From contig CAZQSF010000001.1 in assembly GCA_964595955.1 (NCBI GenBank), forward strand, positions 55,501 to 119,500: a stretch of DNA of 64,000 bases. The letters run 5' to 3'. A program made the position numbers and the translations under genes. The notes beneath the pieces were generated by a model that did no database searches, had not been told where the DNA came from, and saw only the letters and a program-made list of their open reading frames with translations. Source of the DNA: JAJDFU01 sp964595955. GTDB lineage: Bacteria; Bacteroidota; Bacteroidia; Chitinophagales; Saprospiraceae. Positions 1-9,170 of the stretch are shown one piece after another. The first letter of the stretch is position 1. Every line of letters starts with the position of its first letter.

Positions 1-1
1 C

Positions 2-313
2 GGTACCTTCTTAAGCGGCCACTGGGAAGAGCAAAAGGCGGAGGGCTCCTGGCGGCTGATCCGCTCCAAAGATCGAACGGTGGTGGCTGTCGATGGCACA
101 ACGGGCAAACCCCTGGACAACAGCCCTTACGAACTGAGGTTGGCGATCGACTCTTCCAACGACTCGGAAGACGGTACGTATATTCTCACATTCAATTCGG
201 CCATGGATGCCTCGTCCTGGGTAGGGCTGCCCAAGACCCCCGTCAGCGGGATTGCCATCAAGGCCATAAACCTTTTCGACCGGCCGACAAAAGAACAATT
301 CGGCCTCGAATAA
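2..313 (+). CDS. 3' end of an unknown protein (partial)
   Basis: An open frame runs in from the left edge and stops with TAA at 311-313, leaving about 103 C-terminal residues. The visible part includes a segment reading WRLIRSKDRTVVAVDG and the hydrophilic tail DRPTKEQFGLE. There is no membrane segment and no motif I recognise. It lies 21 bp upstream of the sugar transporter on the same strand, so it may belong to the same alpha-glucan operon. That is inference from position only. The real start is outside the window. Confidence 0.6.
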   Translation, partial: GTFLSGHWEEQKAEGSWRLIRSKDRTVVAVDGTTGKPLDNSPYELRLAIDSSNDSEDGTYILTFNSAMDASSWVGLPKTPVSGIAIKAINLFDRPTKEQFGLE

Positions 314-334
314 GACCTGATCAAACGAATCCCT

Positions 335-1894
335 ATGGCCACGACTTCTTCTGCTGCCGCTCCAACGGTTCTGGTTAGGAAGCCCCGACTGAGTTTTTGG
401 GACATCTGGAATATGAGCTTCGGCTTTTTGGGTATCCAGTTCGGGTTTGCCCTGCAGAATGCCAACGTGAGCCGGATCTTTCAAACCCTGGGTGCCGAAG
501 TCGAGGCGATTCCCATATTGTGGATCGCTGCACCGGCTACCGGTCTGATCGTACAGCCCATAATTGGTTACTTCAGCGACCGGACCTGGAACCGCCTTGG
601 CCGGCGAAGACCCTATTTTCTGATCGGTGCGATCCTGGCCTCCCTGGCGCTTTTCATCATGCCCAATTCGCCGGTCCTATGGGTGGCTGCCGGTATGCTT
701 TGGATTATGGATGCTTCCATCAATATTTCGATGGAACCCTTTCGGGCCTTTGTGGGCGACAACCTGCCGGATGAGCAGCGCACCATGGGGTTTGCCATGC
801 AGAGTTTTTTTATCGGAATCGGAGCGGTCGTGGCTTCTTTGCTGCCCTACATTCTGGCCGAGTGGTTTCAAATACCCAATACGGCCGCCCCGGGCGAAAT
901 ACCGCCTTCGGTGAAGTGGAGTTTTTACATCGGGGCCGCTGTCTTTTTTCTGGCTGTGACCTGGACGGTGGTCCGGTCAAGAGAATATTCCCCCGAACAG
1001 CTCGCAGCTTTCGAAGCTGCTACGGGCAAAGAGGAATACACCAAAGAGCGCGATGCCGGCTACTTCAGCCTGAAAGAGCGGCGAGAACTCATCGTCGGTT
1101 CGGGGCTTTTACTGGCGGGCGTGGCTTTTTTCTGGATCGTCCAGCGCACGGTGCTTGAAAAGGAGCTTTTCATTCTGGCCGGCGGGCTCGGCCTCTTTGG
1201 ATTCTTTATGGTGCTGGCTTCCCTGTTCCATCGTTCAGGCAGCCATGATCTCGGCTTCGTGGTTATGGTCGATGATCTTTTCGATATGCCCAAGACCATG
1301 ACCCAGCTGGCTTTCGTGCAGTTCTTTTCCTGGTTTGCGCTTTTTGCCATGTGGATATACACCACCTCGGCCGTAACCAAGCACGTCTACGGCACGGAGG
1401 ATACCACCTCGGTGCTCTACAATGAAGGGGCGAATTGGGTAGGCGTTTGCTTTGGCGTGTACAACGGCGTCGCCGCTTTGGTCGCCTTCTTGTTGCCGAT
1501 CTTGGCTCAGCGCACCAGCCGGAAACTTACCCATAGCATTTGCCTGGTATTGGGCGCGCTGGGCTTTGCTTCCATCTATTGGATCAAAGACCCCAACCTC
1601 TTGCTGCTATCCATGGTGGGTGTCGGAATTGCCTGGGCAAGTATCCTGTCCATGCCTTATGCCATACTCACCGGCGTGTTGCCGGCAGCCAAAATGGGGT
1701 ACTTCATGGGCGTCTTTAACTTCTTTATCGTAATCCCGCAACTGGTGGCGGCTTCTATTCTCGGTGCTCTGGTCCGGCATTTATTTCAGGGGGAAGCCGT
1801 CTTTGCCTTGATTGCCGGGGCCCTGTCGCTCATTCTCGCTGCCGTTTTGACCCTTTTTGTCGATGACCATTCTTTTGTCAGAGGAAAACAATGA
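335..1894 (+). CDS. MFS sugar transporter, SLC45/GPH-like
   Basis: This is a 519-residue polytopic membrane protein with about 12 hydrophobic segments. After the second membrane segment comes the major-facilitator loop motif, here FSDRTWNRLGRRRPY, whose D-R-x-G-R-R-R-P spacing is typical of the SLC45 / glycoside-pentoside-hexuronide sugar:cation symporters. Family members import sucrose, maltose or related glucosides across the inner membrane with protons or sodium. The gene stops only 1 bp before the start of a secreted alpha-amylase. That context favours maltose or malto-oligosaccharides as substrate, but the specificity is inferred. The start at 335 gives a 30-residue cytoplasmic lead before the first membrane segment, and I see no better start. 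Confidence 0.85.
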   Translation: MATTSSAAAPTVLVRKPRLSFWDIWNMSFGFLGIQFGFALQNANVSRIFQTLGAEVEAIPILWIAAPATGLIVQPIIGYFSDRTWNRLGRRRPYFLIGAILASLALFIMPNSPVLWVAAGMLWIMDASINISMEPFRAFVGDNLPDEQRTMGFAMQSFFIGIGAVVASLLPYILAEWFQIPNTAAPGEIPPSVKWSFYIGAAVFFLAVTWTVVRSREYSPEQLAAFEAATGKEEYTKERDAGYFSLKERRELIVGSGLLLAGVAFFWIVQRTVLEKELFILAGGLGLFGFFMVLASLFHRSGSHDLGFVVMVDDLFDMPKTMTQLAFVQFFSWFALFAMWIYTTSAVTKHVYGTEDTTSVLYNEGANWVGVCFGVYNGVAALVAFLLPILAQRTSRKLTHSICLVLGALGFASIYWIKDPNLLLLSMVGVGIAWASILSMPYAILTGVLPAAKMGYFMGVFNFFIVIPQLVAASILGALVRHLFQGEAVFALIAGALSLILAAVLTLFVDDHSFVRGKQ

Positions 1895-1895
1895 A

Positions 1896-3851
1896 ATGTC
1901 CATGCGCAATGCCATTGCTTCAAGAGTTGCCGGCTTTTGCAGCCTGCTTTGGATCCTGGTCCTTCCGTTTCAACTTTCCGGCCAGATCGAAGAAATGTCC
2001 AAATTGCCCCTGGGTGTGGAAGAAGCGGAGTATCGATACCGCTATCCCCAAGGAGGCAGCGTAGAAGAAGTACGGGTAGAACCGCCCTTCTGGTGGGTCG
2101 GTATGAAATCGGCCGAACTTCAGGTTCTCATCTACGACGAGAAAATAAAAGCTATGGAGGTCCTCCTGGATGAATATCCGGGCGTCAGCCTGCAACGGGT
2201 AGACCGGGTGGCCAATCCCAATTACCTCTTCCTCCAGCTCCGCATCGATGAGGAAGCCCGGCCCGGCAACCTGATCATCCGGCTTAAAGGGCAAGGCAAG
2301 TCGAAGCGCTACGTTTATCCGCTGCGGGACCGTGCCCAAAGCCCTTCCCGACTCGAGACCCTTGGTCCGCAGGATCTGATCTACCTCTTCATGCCCGATC
2401 GCTTCGCCAACGGGGATCCGGCTAACGATTCCTTTGCGGATATGCAGCAGAAAGGCACTCGGCGGGAGAATCTATTCTTTCGCCACGGAGGTGATATTCA
2501 GGGGGTGCTGGACAAGCTCGATTACCTGGAAGATCTGGGCATTACAGCCATCTGGCCCAACCCGGTTCTGGAAAACGACCAACCCTATGAATCCTACCAT
2601 GGCTATGCCATTACCGATTTTTATCGAGTCGATAAGCGACTGGGATCCAATGAGCTGTATCGAGAGCTGGTCGCCGAATGCCACCGGCGGGGCATCAAGG
2701 TGGTCATGGATATCATCTTCAATCACGTGGGCGATCAGCACTGGTTCATCCGCGACCTGCCGGATGAAAACTGGATCCATCAGTTTGATGAATACACACA
2801 GACTACCTACCGCGCCCCCACGCTCATGGATCCTCATGCCTCCGACTCGGATCGCCGCCTGATGGAAGAAGGTTGGTTCGACAAGCACATGCCCGACCTC
2901 AATCAGGACCACCCCTTGTTGGCCCAGTATCTCATTCAGGCCAGCATCTGGTGGACCGAATTCACCGGCCAGGATGGATTTCGGGTCGATACCTACCCCT
3001 ATCCCAGCCAGGCTTTCATGAGCGAGTGGTGCCGTCGCATGCAAGAAGAGTTTCCCGACCTGCACTTCTTTGGCGAAACCTGGGTTCACGGCACTCCCAT
3101 ACAGGCTCAATTTGTGGAGAACTCCGGATTGCGCAGCCCGGTGAAGTCGCATTTGCCGGCCGTCACCGACTTCCAGTTGCACTACGGGATTCTGGAGTCC
3201 GTTCAGGAAAGCCAGGGCTGGACCAGTGGGGTCTCCCGCCTGTACTACACGCTGGCCAAAGATTTCCTGTATGCGGATCCGTACCGCAACGTCATTTTTC
3301 TGGACAATCACGATATGAGCCGCTTTTTCTCGGCGGTCAATGAGGACTGGGATCGGTTTCGCTCGGGGCTGATCCTGCTGATGAGTATGCGGGGGATTCC
3401 CGTAATCAATTACGGTACCGAAATTGCCCTGACGGGCAGTGGGGGAGCTTTCGGCGAAGGCGGAAGGCGGGATTTTCCAGGAGGATGGCCCTCGGACCCG
3501 GTCGATAAATTTGTCCGGGCCAACCTGAACGAACTGGAGGGACGTGCATTCGATCTGGTTCGCAGTCTGGCTCGTTACCGCCAGCAAACCCCAACCCTCC
3601 ACCGGGGCAGACTGATGCAGTTTGTACCGCAGGACGATGTCTACGTATTCTTTCGATACGACGAGGAGAGAACGATCCTGGTGGCCTACAACAGCGGAGC
3701 GGAGTCTCGTTCCGTGCAGGTGGATCGCTTCAGCGAACGGCTTCGGGGAGTTCGCACCCTCTACGATCCGCTGGAAGATCAGGCTGTGCCCCTGCCGGAG
3801 TATCTGGTGCTGGAGCCCAGGCAGGCCGTGTTGCTGGAATGCCGTCCCTAG
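1896..3851 (+). CDS. secreted alpha-amylase / cyclomaltodextrinase-like GH13 enzyme
   Basis: It hydrolyses alpha-1,4-glucosidic bonds. The chosen ATG at 1896 gives 651 residues and a clear signal peptide (basic start, hydrophobic core, cleavage near LSGQ). The frame stays open upstream to 1857, but that would bury the signal peptide. Residues about 25-135 form an N-terminal beta domain like that of cyclomaltodextrinases, followed by the GH13 barrel. Catalytic signatures are MDIIFNHVGDQH, GFRVDTYPYP (nucleophile D365), FFGETWVHG (acid/base E394) and FLDNHDMSRF (D473). The last 85 residues form the usual C-terminal beta domain. It follows the sugar transporter by 1 bp, so the pair probably degrades and imports alpha-glucans. 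Its stop codon overlaps the stop of mltG on the other strand through a shared CTAG. Confidence 0.9.
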   Translation: MSMRNAIASRVAGFCSLLWILVLPFQLSGQIEEMSKLPLGVEEAEYRYRYPQGGSVEEVRVEPPFWWVGMKSAELQVLIYDEKIKAMEVLLDEYPGVSLQRVDRVANPNYLFLQLRIDEEARPGNLIIRLKGQGKSKRYVYPLRDRAQSPSRLETLGPQDLIYLFMPDRFANGDPANDSFADMQQKGTRRENLFFRHGGDIQGVLDKLDYLEDLGITAIWPNPVLENDQPYESYHGYAITDFYRVDKRLGSNELYRELVAECHRRGIKVVMDIIFNHVGDQHWFIRDLPDENWIHQFDEYTQTTYRAPTLMDPHASDSDRRLMEEGWFDKHMPDLNQDHPLLAQYLIQASIWWTEFTGQDGFRVDTYPYPSQAFMSEWCRRMQEEFPDLHFFGETWVHGTPIQAQFVENSGLRSPVKSHLPAVTDFQLHYGILESVQESQGWTSGVSRLYYTLAKDFLYADPYRNVIFLDNHDMSRFFSAVNEDWDRFRSGLILLMSMRGIPVINYGTEIALTGSGGAFGEGGRRDFPGGWPSDPVDKFVRANLNELEGRAFDLVRSLARYRQQTPTLHRGRLMQFVPQDDVYVFFRYDEERTILVAYNSGAESRSVQVDRFSERLRGVRTLYDPLEDQAVPLPEYLVLEPRQAVLLECRP

Positions 3852-4891
3852 CGCTTGCCTCTCCGTCGCAGGTTTTGGCGGTACTTTTGCGCATTTTGGT
3901 TGTGTCCGGCCAGCGTCTTGGCAAAGGCGTGCAGGCCTGATCCGTCTCCTTTAGCACAGAAAAACAGGTAGTCATGGCGGTCGGCATTCAGTACGGCGTC
4001 AATGCTTGCGATGGAGGCCATGCAGATGGGACCCGGCGGCAAGCCGGCATACATATAGGTGTTGTAGGGGGAGTCGTACTTGGTGTGATACCAGGTGACG
4101 CGTCGGGCGTCGAAGTCGCGTCGAGCGAAAACAGCTGTCGGGTCGGCTTGCAAGCGCATGTTCTTCCGCAAACGGTTGAGGTAAACACCGGCTATCGCGG
4201 GTTTTTCGGCGTTTTGGTTGGTTTCTTTTTCCACAATGGAGGCCAGGGTATATACTTCCAGGGGGCTCAGGTTTAGCTTTTGGGCCTTATCCAGCCGGTT
4301 TTTGCGTTCCCAAAAGGCTTTGTGCTCCTTGAGCATTCGGTTTGCAAAACCCTTTGGGCTCACGTTCCAGAACAGTTCGTAGGTATTGGGAATGAAGGCG
4401 CTCATGAAAGTTTCCGAACTGTATCCGAGTTCCTCCAGGTAGGCTTCATCCTGCCACAGCTTCATGAGTTCCCCGGCGGAGGGTTCAATGACCTCTGCTG
4501 CCGTTTCAGCCACATCCTCCAACAGGCGTGCATGAGTGAGTACCAGGCGAACGGGCGCTTGTTCGCCATTGCGCAGGTGTCGGATTAGTTTCACCATACT
4601 CCAGCCGGGTTTCACTTCGTATCGGCCGCCGCGCATGGGGTCCCGCACATACTCCATTTCCTGAGCTAGCTGGCGAAATACGGTGGGCTTCGTTACCAGC
4701 CCCTTGCTGGTCAGTTGATCTAAAACGGCTTCGAAAGAGGAGCCGCTGGCCACATACACGTAGTAGTCGTCCAGCCCACGAGGTACGGCCGTCGACTTTT
4801 GAATCCAACGGTAGGTCAGCCAGCCCGCCAGGGCAATGACTGCCAGACCTATGCCGATAATTTTGATCCAGGATGGTTTCATATCAGCCAA
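3848..4891 (-). CDS. mltG: endolytic murein transglycosylase MltG
   Basis: MltG cleaves nascent peptidoglycan glycan strands at the inner membrane and is thought to end their polymerisation. The 347-residue protein has one N-terminal membrane anchor (about residues 8-27), a LysM-like region around 45-110, and the YceG catalytic domain. The catalytic glutamate is E221 in the conserved segment LASIVEKETN, followed by GVYLNRL, LQADPT and the proline-rich YAGLPPGPI. An alternative start three codons later (MKPSW) is equally possible. It is 17 bp downstream of panB, so the two are probably cotranscribed. It converges with the amylase gene and shares a 4-bp CTAG stop overlap with it, leaving no room for a separate terminator. 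Confidence 0.93.
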   Translation of the reverse strand: MADMKPSWIKIIGIGLAVIALAGWLTYRWIQKSTAVPRGLDDYYVYVASGSSFEAVLDQLTSKGLVTKPTVFRQLAQEMEYVRDPMRGGRYEVKPGWSMVKLIRHLRNGEQAPVRLVLTHARLLEDVAETAAEVIEPSAGELMKLWQDEAYLEELGYSSETFMSAFIPNTYELFWNVSPKGFANRMLKEHKAFWERKNRLDKAQKLNLSPLEVYTLASIVEKETNQNAEKPAIAGVYLNRLRKNMRLQADPTAVFARRDFDARRVTWYHTKYDSPYNTYMYAGLPPGPICMASIASIDAVLNADRHDYLFFCAKGDGSGLHAFAKTLAGHNQNAQKYRQNLRRRGKR

Positions 4892-4908
4892 ACGCGTAGG
4901 TTTATCGC

Positions 4909-5724
4909 TTAGTATTGTTCTTGTTCGTTGGGAAAATCCCGGGAGCGTACATCCTGGATGTATTGCTCAACCGCCGATTGAATGACCTCAAAAAGCTCGA
5001 GGTACCGACGAAGGAAGCGGGGTTTGAAATCCTTGGTAATGCCCAGCAGATCGTGGGTCACCAAAACCTGCCCGTCTACTTCCGGCCCGGCACCGATGCC
5101 AATAGTCGGAATGTTCAGACGGGCCGATACCTGCGCAGCCAGGTTGGCCGGTATCTTTTCCAGCACAATGGCAAAACAGCCCAACTCTTCCAGCAGCAAC
5201 GCATCTTCCATCAGTTTATGCGCCTCGGCCTCTTCCTTGGCCCGAACCGTGTACGTGCCGAACTTGTAGATGCTCTGCGGCGTGAGGCCCAGATGCCCCA
5301 TCACGGGAACCCCGGCTGTGAGAATGCGCTTGATGGACTCCTGAATTTCGGCGCCTCCTTCCAACTTGACCGCATGGGCCCCTGACTCCTTCATGATCCG
5401 GATGGTGCTGTCGAGGGCTGCCTTGGAATTGCCCTGATAGGAACCGAAGGGAAGGTCGACCACCACCAGAGCGCGCTGAACGGCCCGGACGACCGAAGAC
5501 GCGTGATAGATCATCTGATCCAGCGTGATCGGCAGGGTGGTTTCGTGGCCCGCCATGACGTTGGAGGCGGAGTCGCCCACCAGAATGACATCAATACCCG
5601 CCGCGTCCAGAATGCGGGCCATGGAGAAGTCGTAGCCCGTGAGCATGGTGATCTTTTCGCCCTGGGCTTTCATAGCCTGCAGAACGTGGGTCGTAACGCG
5701 TTTGACCTCTTTGTTTACTGACAT
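4909..5724 (-). CDS. panB: 3-methyl-2-oxobutanoate hydroxymethyltransferase (PanB)
   Basis: It makes ketopantoate from alpha-ketoisovalerate and 5,10-methylene-tetrahydrofolate, the first committed step to pantothenate and CoA. Signatures include the N-terminal MLTGYDFSMARILDAAGIDVILVGDS, the central VKLEGG and MGHLGLTPQ, and the C-terminal IGIGAGPEVDGQVLV with the active-site glutamate region VLEKIP. An in-frame ATG exists at 5772, but I chose 5724 (MSVNKEVKR). That gives 271 residues, close to the family length, and places the start 21 nt downstream of a TACTTTTG promoter element. It leads a two-gene unit with mltG. Confidence 0.95.
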   Translation of the reverse strand: MSVNKEVKRVTTHVLQAMKAQGEKITMLTGYDFSMARILDAAGIDVILVGDSASNVMAGHETTLPITLDQMIYHASSVVRAVQRALVVVDLPFGSYQGNSKAALDSTIRIMKESGAHAVKLEGGAEIQESIKRILTAGVPVMGHLGLTPQSIYKFGTYTVRAKEEAEAHKLMEDALLLEELGCFAIVLEKIPANLAAQVSARLNIPTIGIGAGPEVDGQVLVTHDLLGITKDFKPRFLRRYLELFEVIQSAVEQYIQDVRSRDFPNEQEQY

Positions 5725-5744
5725 GGGTAGGCATTTGATTGCGC

Positions 5745-5752
5745 CAAAAGTA
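5745..5752 (-). promoter_or_regulatory. candidate promoter -7 element for panB-mltG
   Basis: On the minus strand this reads TACTTTTG, an exact match to the Bacteroidota -7 consensus TAnnTTTG, 20 nt before the panB ATG. I see no good TTTG -33 partner at the usual spacing. Confidence 0.5.
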
Positions 5753-5858
5753 TGAAAAGCTCGGGATAGCACCCGCAGCCGGTTTGAGGCTGGGCCGTTT
5801 GTCTGTCAACCGGCCGCCATGTGCGGGCTTTGAAGCCGATCAATGCGGGAGAATACCT

Positions 5859-5866
5859 TACATTTG
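5859..5866 (+). promoter_or_regulatory. candidate promoter -7 element for the lipoprotein gene at 5888
   Basis: TACATTTG matches TAnnTTTG exactly and lies 21 nt before the ATG at 5888. A TTTG occurs at 5829-5832, but the 26-nt spacing is longer than usual. The element also supports starting translation at 5888 rather than 5843. Confidence 0.45.
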
Positions 5867-5887
5867 CCACTTCAAAAACATCCGATT

Positions 5888-6889
5888 ATGCCGCAGCGTC
5901 TGTCCCTTCTTTATTGTGGTCTTCTGGCAACCCTATTTTCCTGCTCCACGGATATTACCCTTGAATCGGAATGGAAAGACATTCCCGTCGTGTACGGTTT
6001 TTTGAATCAGACGGACTCCGCGCACTACATCCGCGTGGAAAAGGCTTTTTTGGAGCCTGGGGGCAACGCGTTGGATATCGCCCAGATCGTCGATTCGCTC
6101 TACTACGACGACAATCGCATCACTGTCGAATTAGAGCGGGTGACTACCGGCGAGCGCTTTGCGCTTCAGCGCGTGGACGGCAACCTGGAGGGGTATCCCC
6201 GGGAAGAGGGCGTTTTCGCGAGCGAGCCCAACTACCTGTACAAAATCCGCGACTCTGAGATCCAGCTTCGCGGCGGGGAGGAGATCCGGTTTATCCTCAA
6301 CCGGGGCGATGAACTGGAGCCCGCTACGGCCCGCACCTTCATATTGGATACCCTTCGCGTATCCCTTCCCTTTGACCCATTGCGCCTGGCTCGCACTACG
6401 CCGCTCACCATCAGTTGGTTTGCCGGCGACTTCGCCGCCGTATTTGATGTGCGCTGGGTGATCAACTACCTGGAGCAGCCTCCCGGAGGCGGTGCATTTG
6501 AGGAAAAGTCTCTGGTGTGGGTGGTCAATGATCTGGTAGAACGCACGGACTTTATGAACGACCGGGTAGCGATCAATTACCTGGGGGAGGACTTTTATCG
6601 CTTTCTGGGGGAAAGCCTGGAGGCCGATGGCAGCCTTCGGCGCCTTAACGGCATTGATATCCAGGTGCGTGGCATCGGGCAAGAGTATATCGACTTTCTG
6701 GAAGTCGCTAATGCCAACCTGGGGATAACCAGCGCTCAGAACACGCCCGTTTTTTCAAACATCGATCGGGGGCAAGGCATTTTCACCTCCCGAAGTCAGG
6801 GGGTCAAAAACGATTACTCACTGGATCAGGAAGCGCTCGATTCCCTGGAAAGCGGCGTTTTTACCCGCGACCTGAACTTTATCCGCTAA
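5888..6889 (+). CDS. lipoprotein of unknown function (possibly DUF4249-like)
   Basis: The protein has 333 residues from the ATG at 5888. Its signal peptide ends in a lipobox (LFSC, lipidated Cys at residue 18), so it should be anchored in an outer or inner membrane leaflet. The body is a beta-rich, acidic soluble region beginning with WKDIPVVYGFLN and then a segment HYIRVEKAFLEPG. This reminds me of the N-terminal layout of DUF4249 lipoproteins of Bacteroidota, but the match is weak and I do not claim it. An upstream ATG at 5843 would place the signal peptide internally and was rejected. It is monocistronic, between divergent panB and downstream dnaK. Confidence 0.75.
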   Translation: MPQRLSLLYCGLLATLFSCSTDITLESEWKDIPVVYGFLNQTDSAHYIRVEKAFLEPGGNALDIAQIVDSLYYDDNRITVELERVTTGERFALQRVDGNLEGYPREEGVFASEPNYLYKIRDSEIQLRGGEEIRFILNRGDELEPATARTFILDTLRVSLPFDPLRLARTTPLTISWFAGDFAAVFDVRWVINYLEQPPGGGAFEEKSLVWVVNDLVERTDFMNDRVAINYLGEDFYRFLGESLEADGSLRRLNGIDIQVRGIGQEYIDFLEVANANLGITSAQNTPVFSNIDRGQGIFTSRSQGVKNDYSLDQEALDSLESGVFTRDLNFIR

Positions 6890-7083
6890 GGATACGCTCA
6901 GTCGTTTTACACCGCAGGCAAAGCCTTTCCCGCAGCACATTCTATCCGCGGGGGGGCTCCTGCTTCCGCTATTTTCCCGCCTATTCCGGGGTCGCCCCGG
7001 ATTTACTTCTGCCGTTTTGTCAGCCCTTTTGGGGAGCATGTGGCTATTGGCTACGATTTGGCAGCTCATCGCTTTGGCATGAC

Positions 7084-7108
7084 TATTGTACAGTATGAAA
7101 TGACAATA
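7084..7108. promoter_or_regulatory. inverted repeat in the dnaK upstream region
   Basis: TATTGT (7084-7089) and ACAATA (7103-7108) form 6-bp arms around a 13-nt spacer, ending 34 nt before the dnaK ATG in an AT-rich stretch. It is not the HrcA CIRCE sequence. It could be an operator or a leader hairpin. Confidence 0.25.
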
Positions 7109-7142
7109 CAAATCAGATTCGAATAACTTAAAAACCTATCAT

Positions 7143-9062
7143 ATGAGTAAAATCATCGGGATCGACTTAGGAACCACAAACTCGGTTGTGGCTGTGATGG
7201 AAGGGAATGAGCCCGTCGTGATCCAGAATGATGAAGGCCGCCGCACCACACCTTCTGTGGTGGCTTTTATGGATAACGGGGAGCGCAAGATTGGGGATCC
7301 GGCCAAACGTCAGGCTATCACCAACCCCGAACGCACTATCTATTCCATTAAGCGCTTCATGGGCGCGCGATACAGTGAAGTCAAAAACGAAGCCGAACGC
7401 GTTTCCTATAAAGTGACCTCCGGGGAAAATGACACCGTCCGCGTCGATATTGACGGCCGAATGTATACCCCGCAGGAAATTTCGGCCATGGTTCTCCAGA
7501 AGATGAAAAAAGTAGCGGAGGACTTCCTGGGTCAGGAAGTAACGGATGCGGTAGTTACCGTACCGGCCTATTTCAATGACTCACAGCGCCAGGCTACTAA
7601 AGAAGCAGGTGAGATCGCAGGCCTGAATATCCGCCGCATCATCAACGAACCTACCGCAGCTGCCCTGGCCTATGGAATGGACAAAGGCGAGGGGGATCGC
7701 ACTATTGCGGTATACGACCTCGGCGGCGGTACTTTCGACATTTCCATACTCGAACTGGGAGACGGGGTTTTCGAGGTAAAATCCACCAATGGAGATACAC
7801 ACCTGGGCGGTGATGACTTCGACCAGGAGATCATCAACTGGATGGCCGGGGAGTTCAAGAACCAGGAAAATATTGACCTGCGCAAAGACCCCATGGCCCT
7901 TCAGCGGCTGAAGGACGCTGCCGAAAAAGCCAAGATCGAGCTTTCGGCCTCTTCCGAAACGGAGATCAATCTGCCGTACATTACCGCCGTTGACGGGGTG
8001 CCCAAGCACCTGGTGCTCAAGCTCACCCGGTCCAAGTTCGAACAGCTCGTCGACGACCTGGTCGAACGCACCCTGGAACCGTGTAGCAAGGCCCTCAAGG
8101 ATGCCGGTCTTTCCACCAGCGATATCGACGACGTCATCTTGGTGGGCGGGTCTACCCGTATCCCGCGCATCCAACAGGCCGTGGAGAAGTTCTTCGGCAA
8201 AAAGCCCAATAAAGGCGTTAACCCCGACGAAGTTGTTGCCGTAGGTGCAGCTATTCAGGGAGGGGTGCTCAGCGGAGACGTGAAAGACGTACTCCTGCTG
8301 GACGTAACCCCGCTTTCGCTGGGGATCGAGACCATGGGCAGCGTTTTCGACGTGGTGATCGAGGCCAATTCCACCATTCCGGTGAAGAGGTCTAAGGTAT
8401 ACTCTACCGCAGCCGACAACCAGCCCTCGGTGGAGATTCACATTCTGCAGGGCGAACGCCCCATGGCTTCGGACAACCGCAGCGTAGGACGCTTCATTCT
8501 GGACGGCATTCCGCCGGCCCCCCGCGGTGTACCTCAGATCGAGGTAACCTTCGATATCGACGCCAACGGCATTCTCAATGTTTCGGCCAAGGATAAGGGC
8601 ACCGGTAAGGAGCAGAATATCCGAATCGAGGCCAGTACGGGCCTGAGCAAGGATGAAGTCGAGCGCATGAGGGCCGAAGCCAAAGCCAATGCCGATGTGG
8701 ATGCCAAGGCGCGCGAACGAGCTGAAAAACTCAATGCCGCCGATACGCTTGTCTTCCAAACCGAAAAGCAGCTCAAAGACTACGGCGATAAAATACCTGC
8801 CGATAAGAAAGGGGCCATCGAAACAGCCCTCAACGAGCTGAAAGAAGCGCATAAGGCGCAGGACATGGACAAGATCCAAAGCGCCACGGCCAGCCTCAAC
8901 AGCGCTTGGCAGGCCGCCAGCCAGGAAATCTATCAGGCTACGCAGGAAGCCCAGGGAGGTAGTACCGAACAAGGGCCTTCCGAAGGCCAGACCGATTCGG
9001 GTTCCGGCGGAGCCGAAGATGTGACGGATGTAGAATTCGAAGAAGTGGACGACAAGAAGTAA
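7143..9062 (+). CDS. dnaK: molecular chaperone DnaK (Hsp70)
   Basis: This is an ATP-driven folding chaperone in the cytoplasm, acting with DnaJ and GrpE (neither is in the window). Its 639 residues match the family length. The nucleotide-binding domain opens with GIDLGTTNSVVAV and carries the phosphate loops AVYDLGGGTFDISIL and VILVGGSTRIPRIQ. The interdomain linker DVLLLDVTPLSLGIET leads into the substrate-binding domain near residue 390. The C-terminus ends DVEFEEVDDKK, a recognisable form of the Hsp70 tail. It is monocistronic with a strong terminator directly after it. I found no clear -7 element upstream, which may mean heat-shock or alternative control. Confidence 0.98.
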   Translation: MSKIIGIDLGTTNSVVAVMEGNEPVVIQNDEGRRTTPSVVAFMDNGERKIGDPAKRQAITNPERTIYSIKRFMGARYSEVKNEAERVSYKVTSGENDTVRVDIDGRMYTPQEISAMVLQKMKKVAEDFLGQEVTDAVVTVPAYFNDSQRQATKEAGEIAGLNIRRIINEPTAAALAYGMDKGEGDRTIAVYDLGGGTFDISILELGDGVFEVKSTNGDTHLGGDDFDQEIINWMAGEFKNQENIDLRKDPMALQRLKDAAEKAKIELSASSETEINLPYITAVDGVPKHLVLKLTRSKFEQLVDDLVERTLEPCSKALKDAGLSTSDIDDVILVGGSTRIPRIQQAVEKFFGKKPNKGVNPDEVVAVGAAIQGGVLSGDVKDVLLLDVTPLSLGIETMGSVFDVVIEANSTIPVKRSKVYSTAADNQPSVEIHILQGERPMASDNRSVGRFILDGIPPAPRGVPQIEVTFDIDANGILNVSAKDKGTGKEQNIRIEASTGLSKDEVERMRAEAKANADVDAKARERAEKLNAADTLVFQTEKQLKDYGDKIPADKKGAIETALNELKEAHKAQDMDKIQSATASLNSAWQAASQEIYQATQEAQGGSTEQGPSEGQTDSGSGGAEDVTDVEFEEVDDKK

Positions 9063-9087
9063 TCGCGTTCCCAAATGTATGAATCCA

Positions 9088-9127
9088 AAAAAGCCTTCTC
9101 GATTCCGGGAAGGCTTTTTGGTTTTTT
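9088..9127 (+). terminator. intrinsic terminator after dnaK
   Basis: A perfect 11-bp stem (9088-9098 with 9109-9119, arm AAAAAGCCTTC) has a 10-nt loop and is followed by a T-rich run to 9127. It begins 25 bp after the dnaK stop. Confidence 0.9.
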
Positions 9128-9170
9128 AGGGCATTCCTTCGACCTTTAAAGGAACCAATGTGCTGAGCCT

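Noticed and set aside
7581..9074. 497-residue minus-strand open frame over dnaK
   Set aside because: A known artefact of antisense reading in dnaK genes; dnaK itself is complete.
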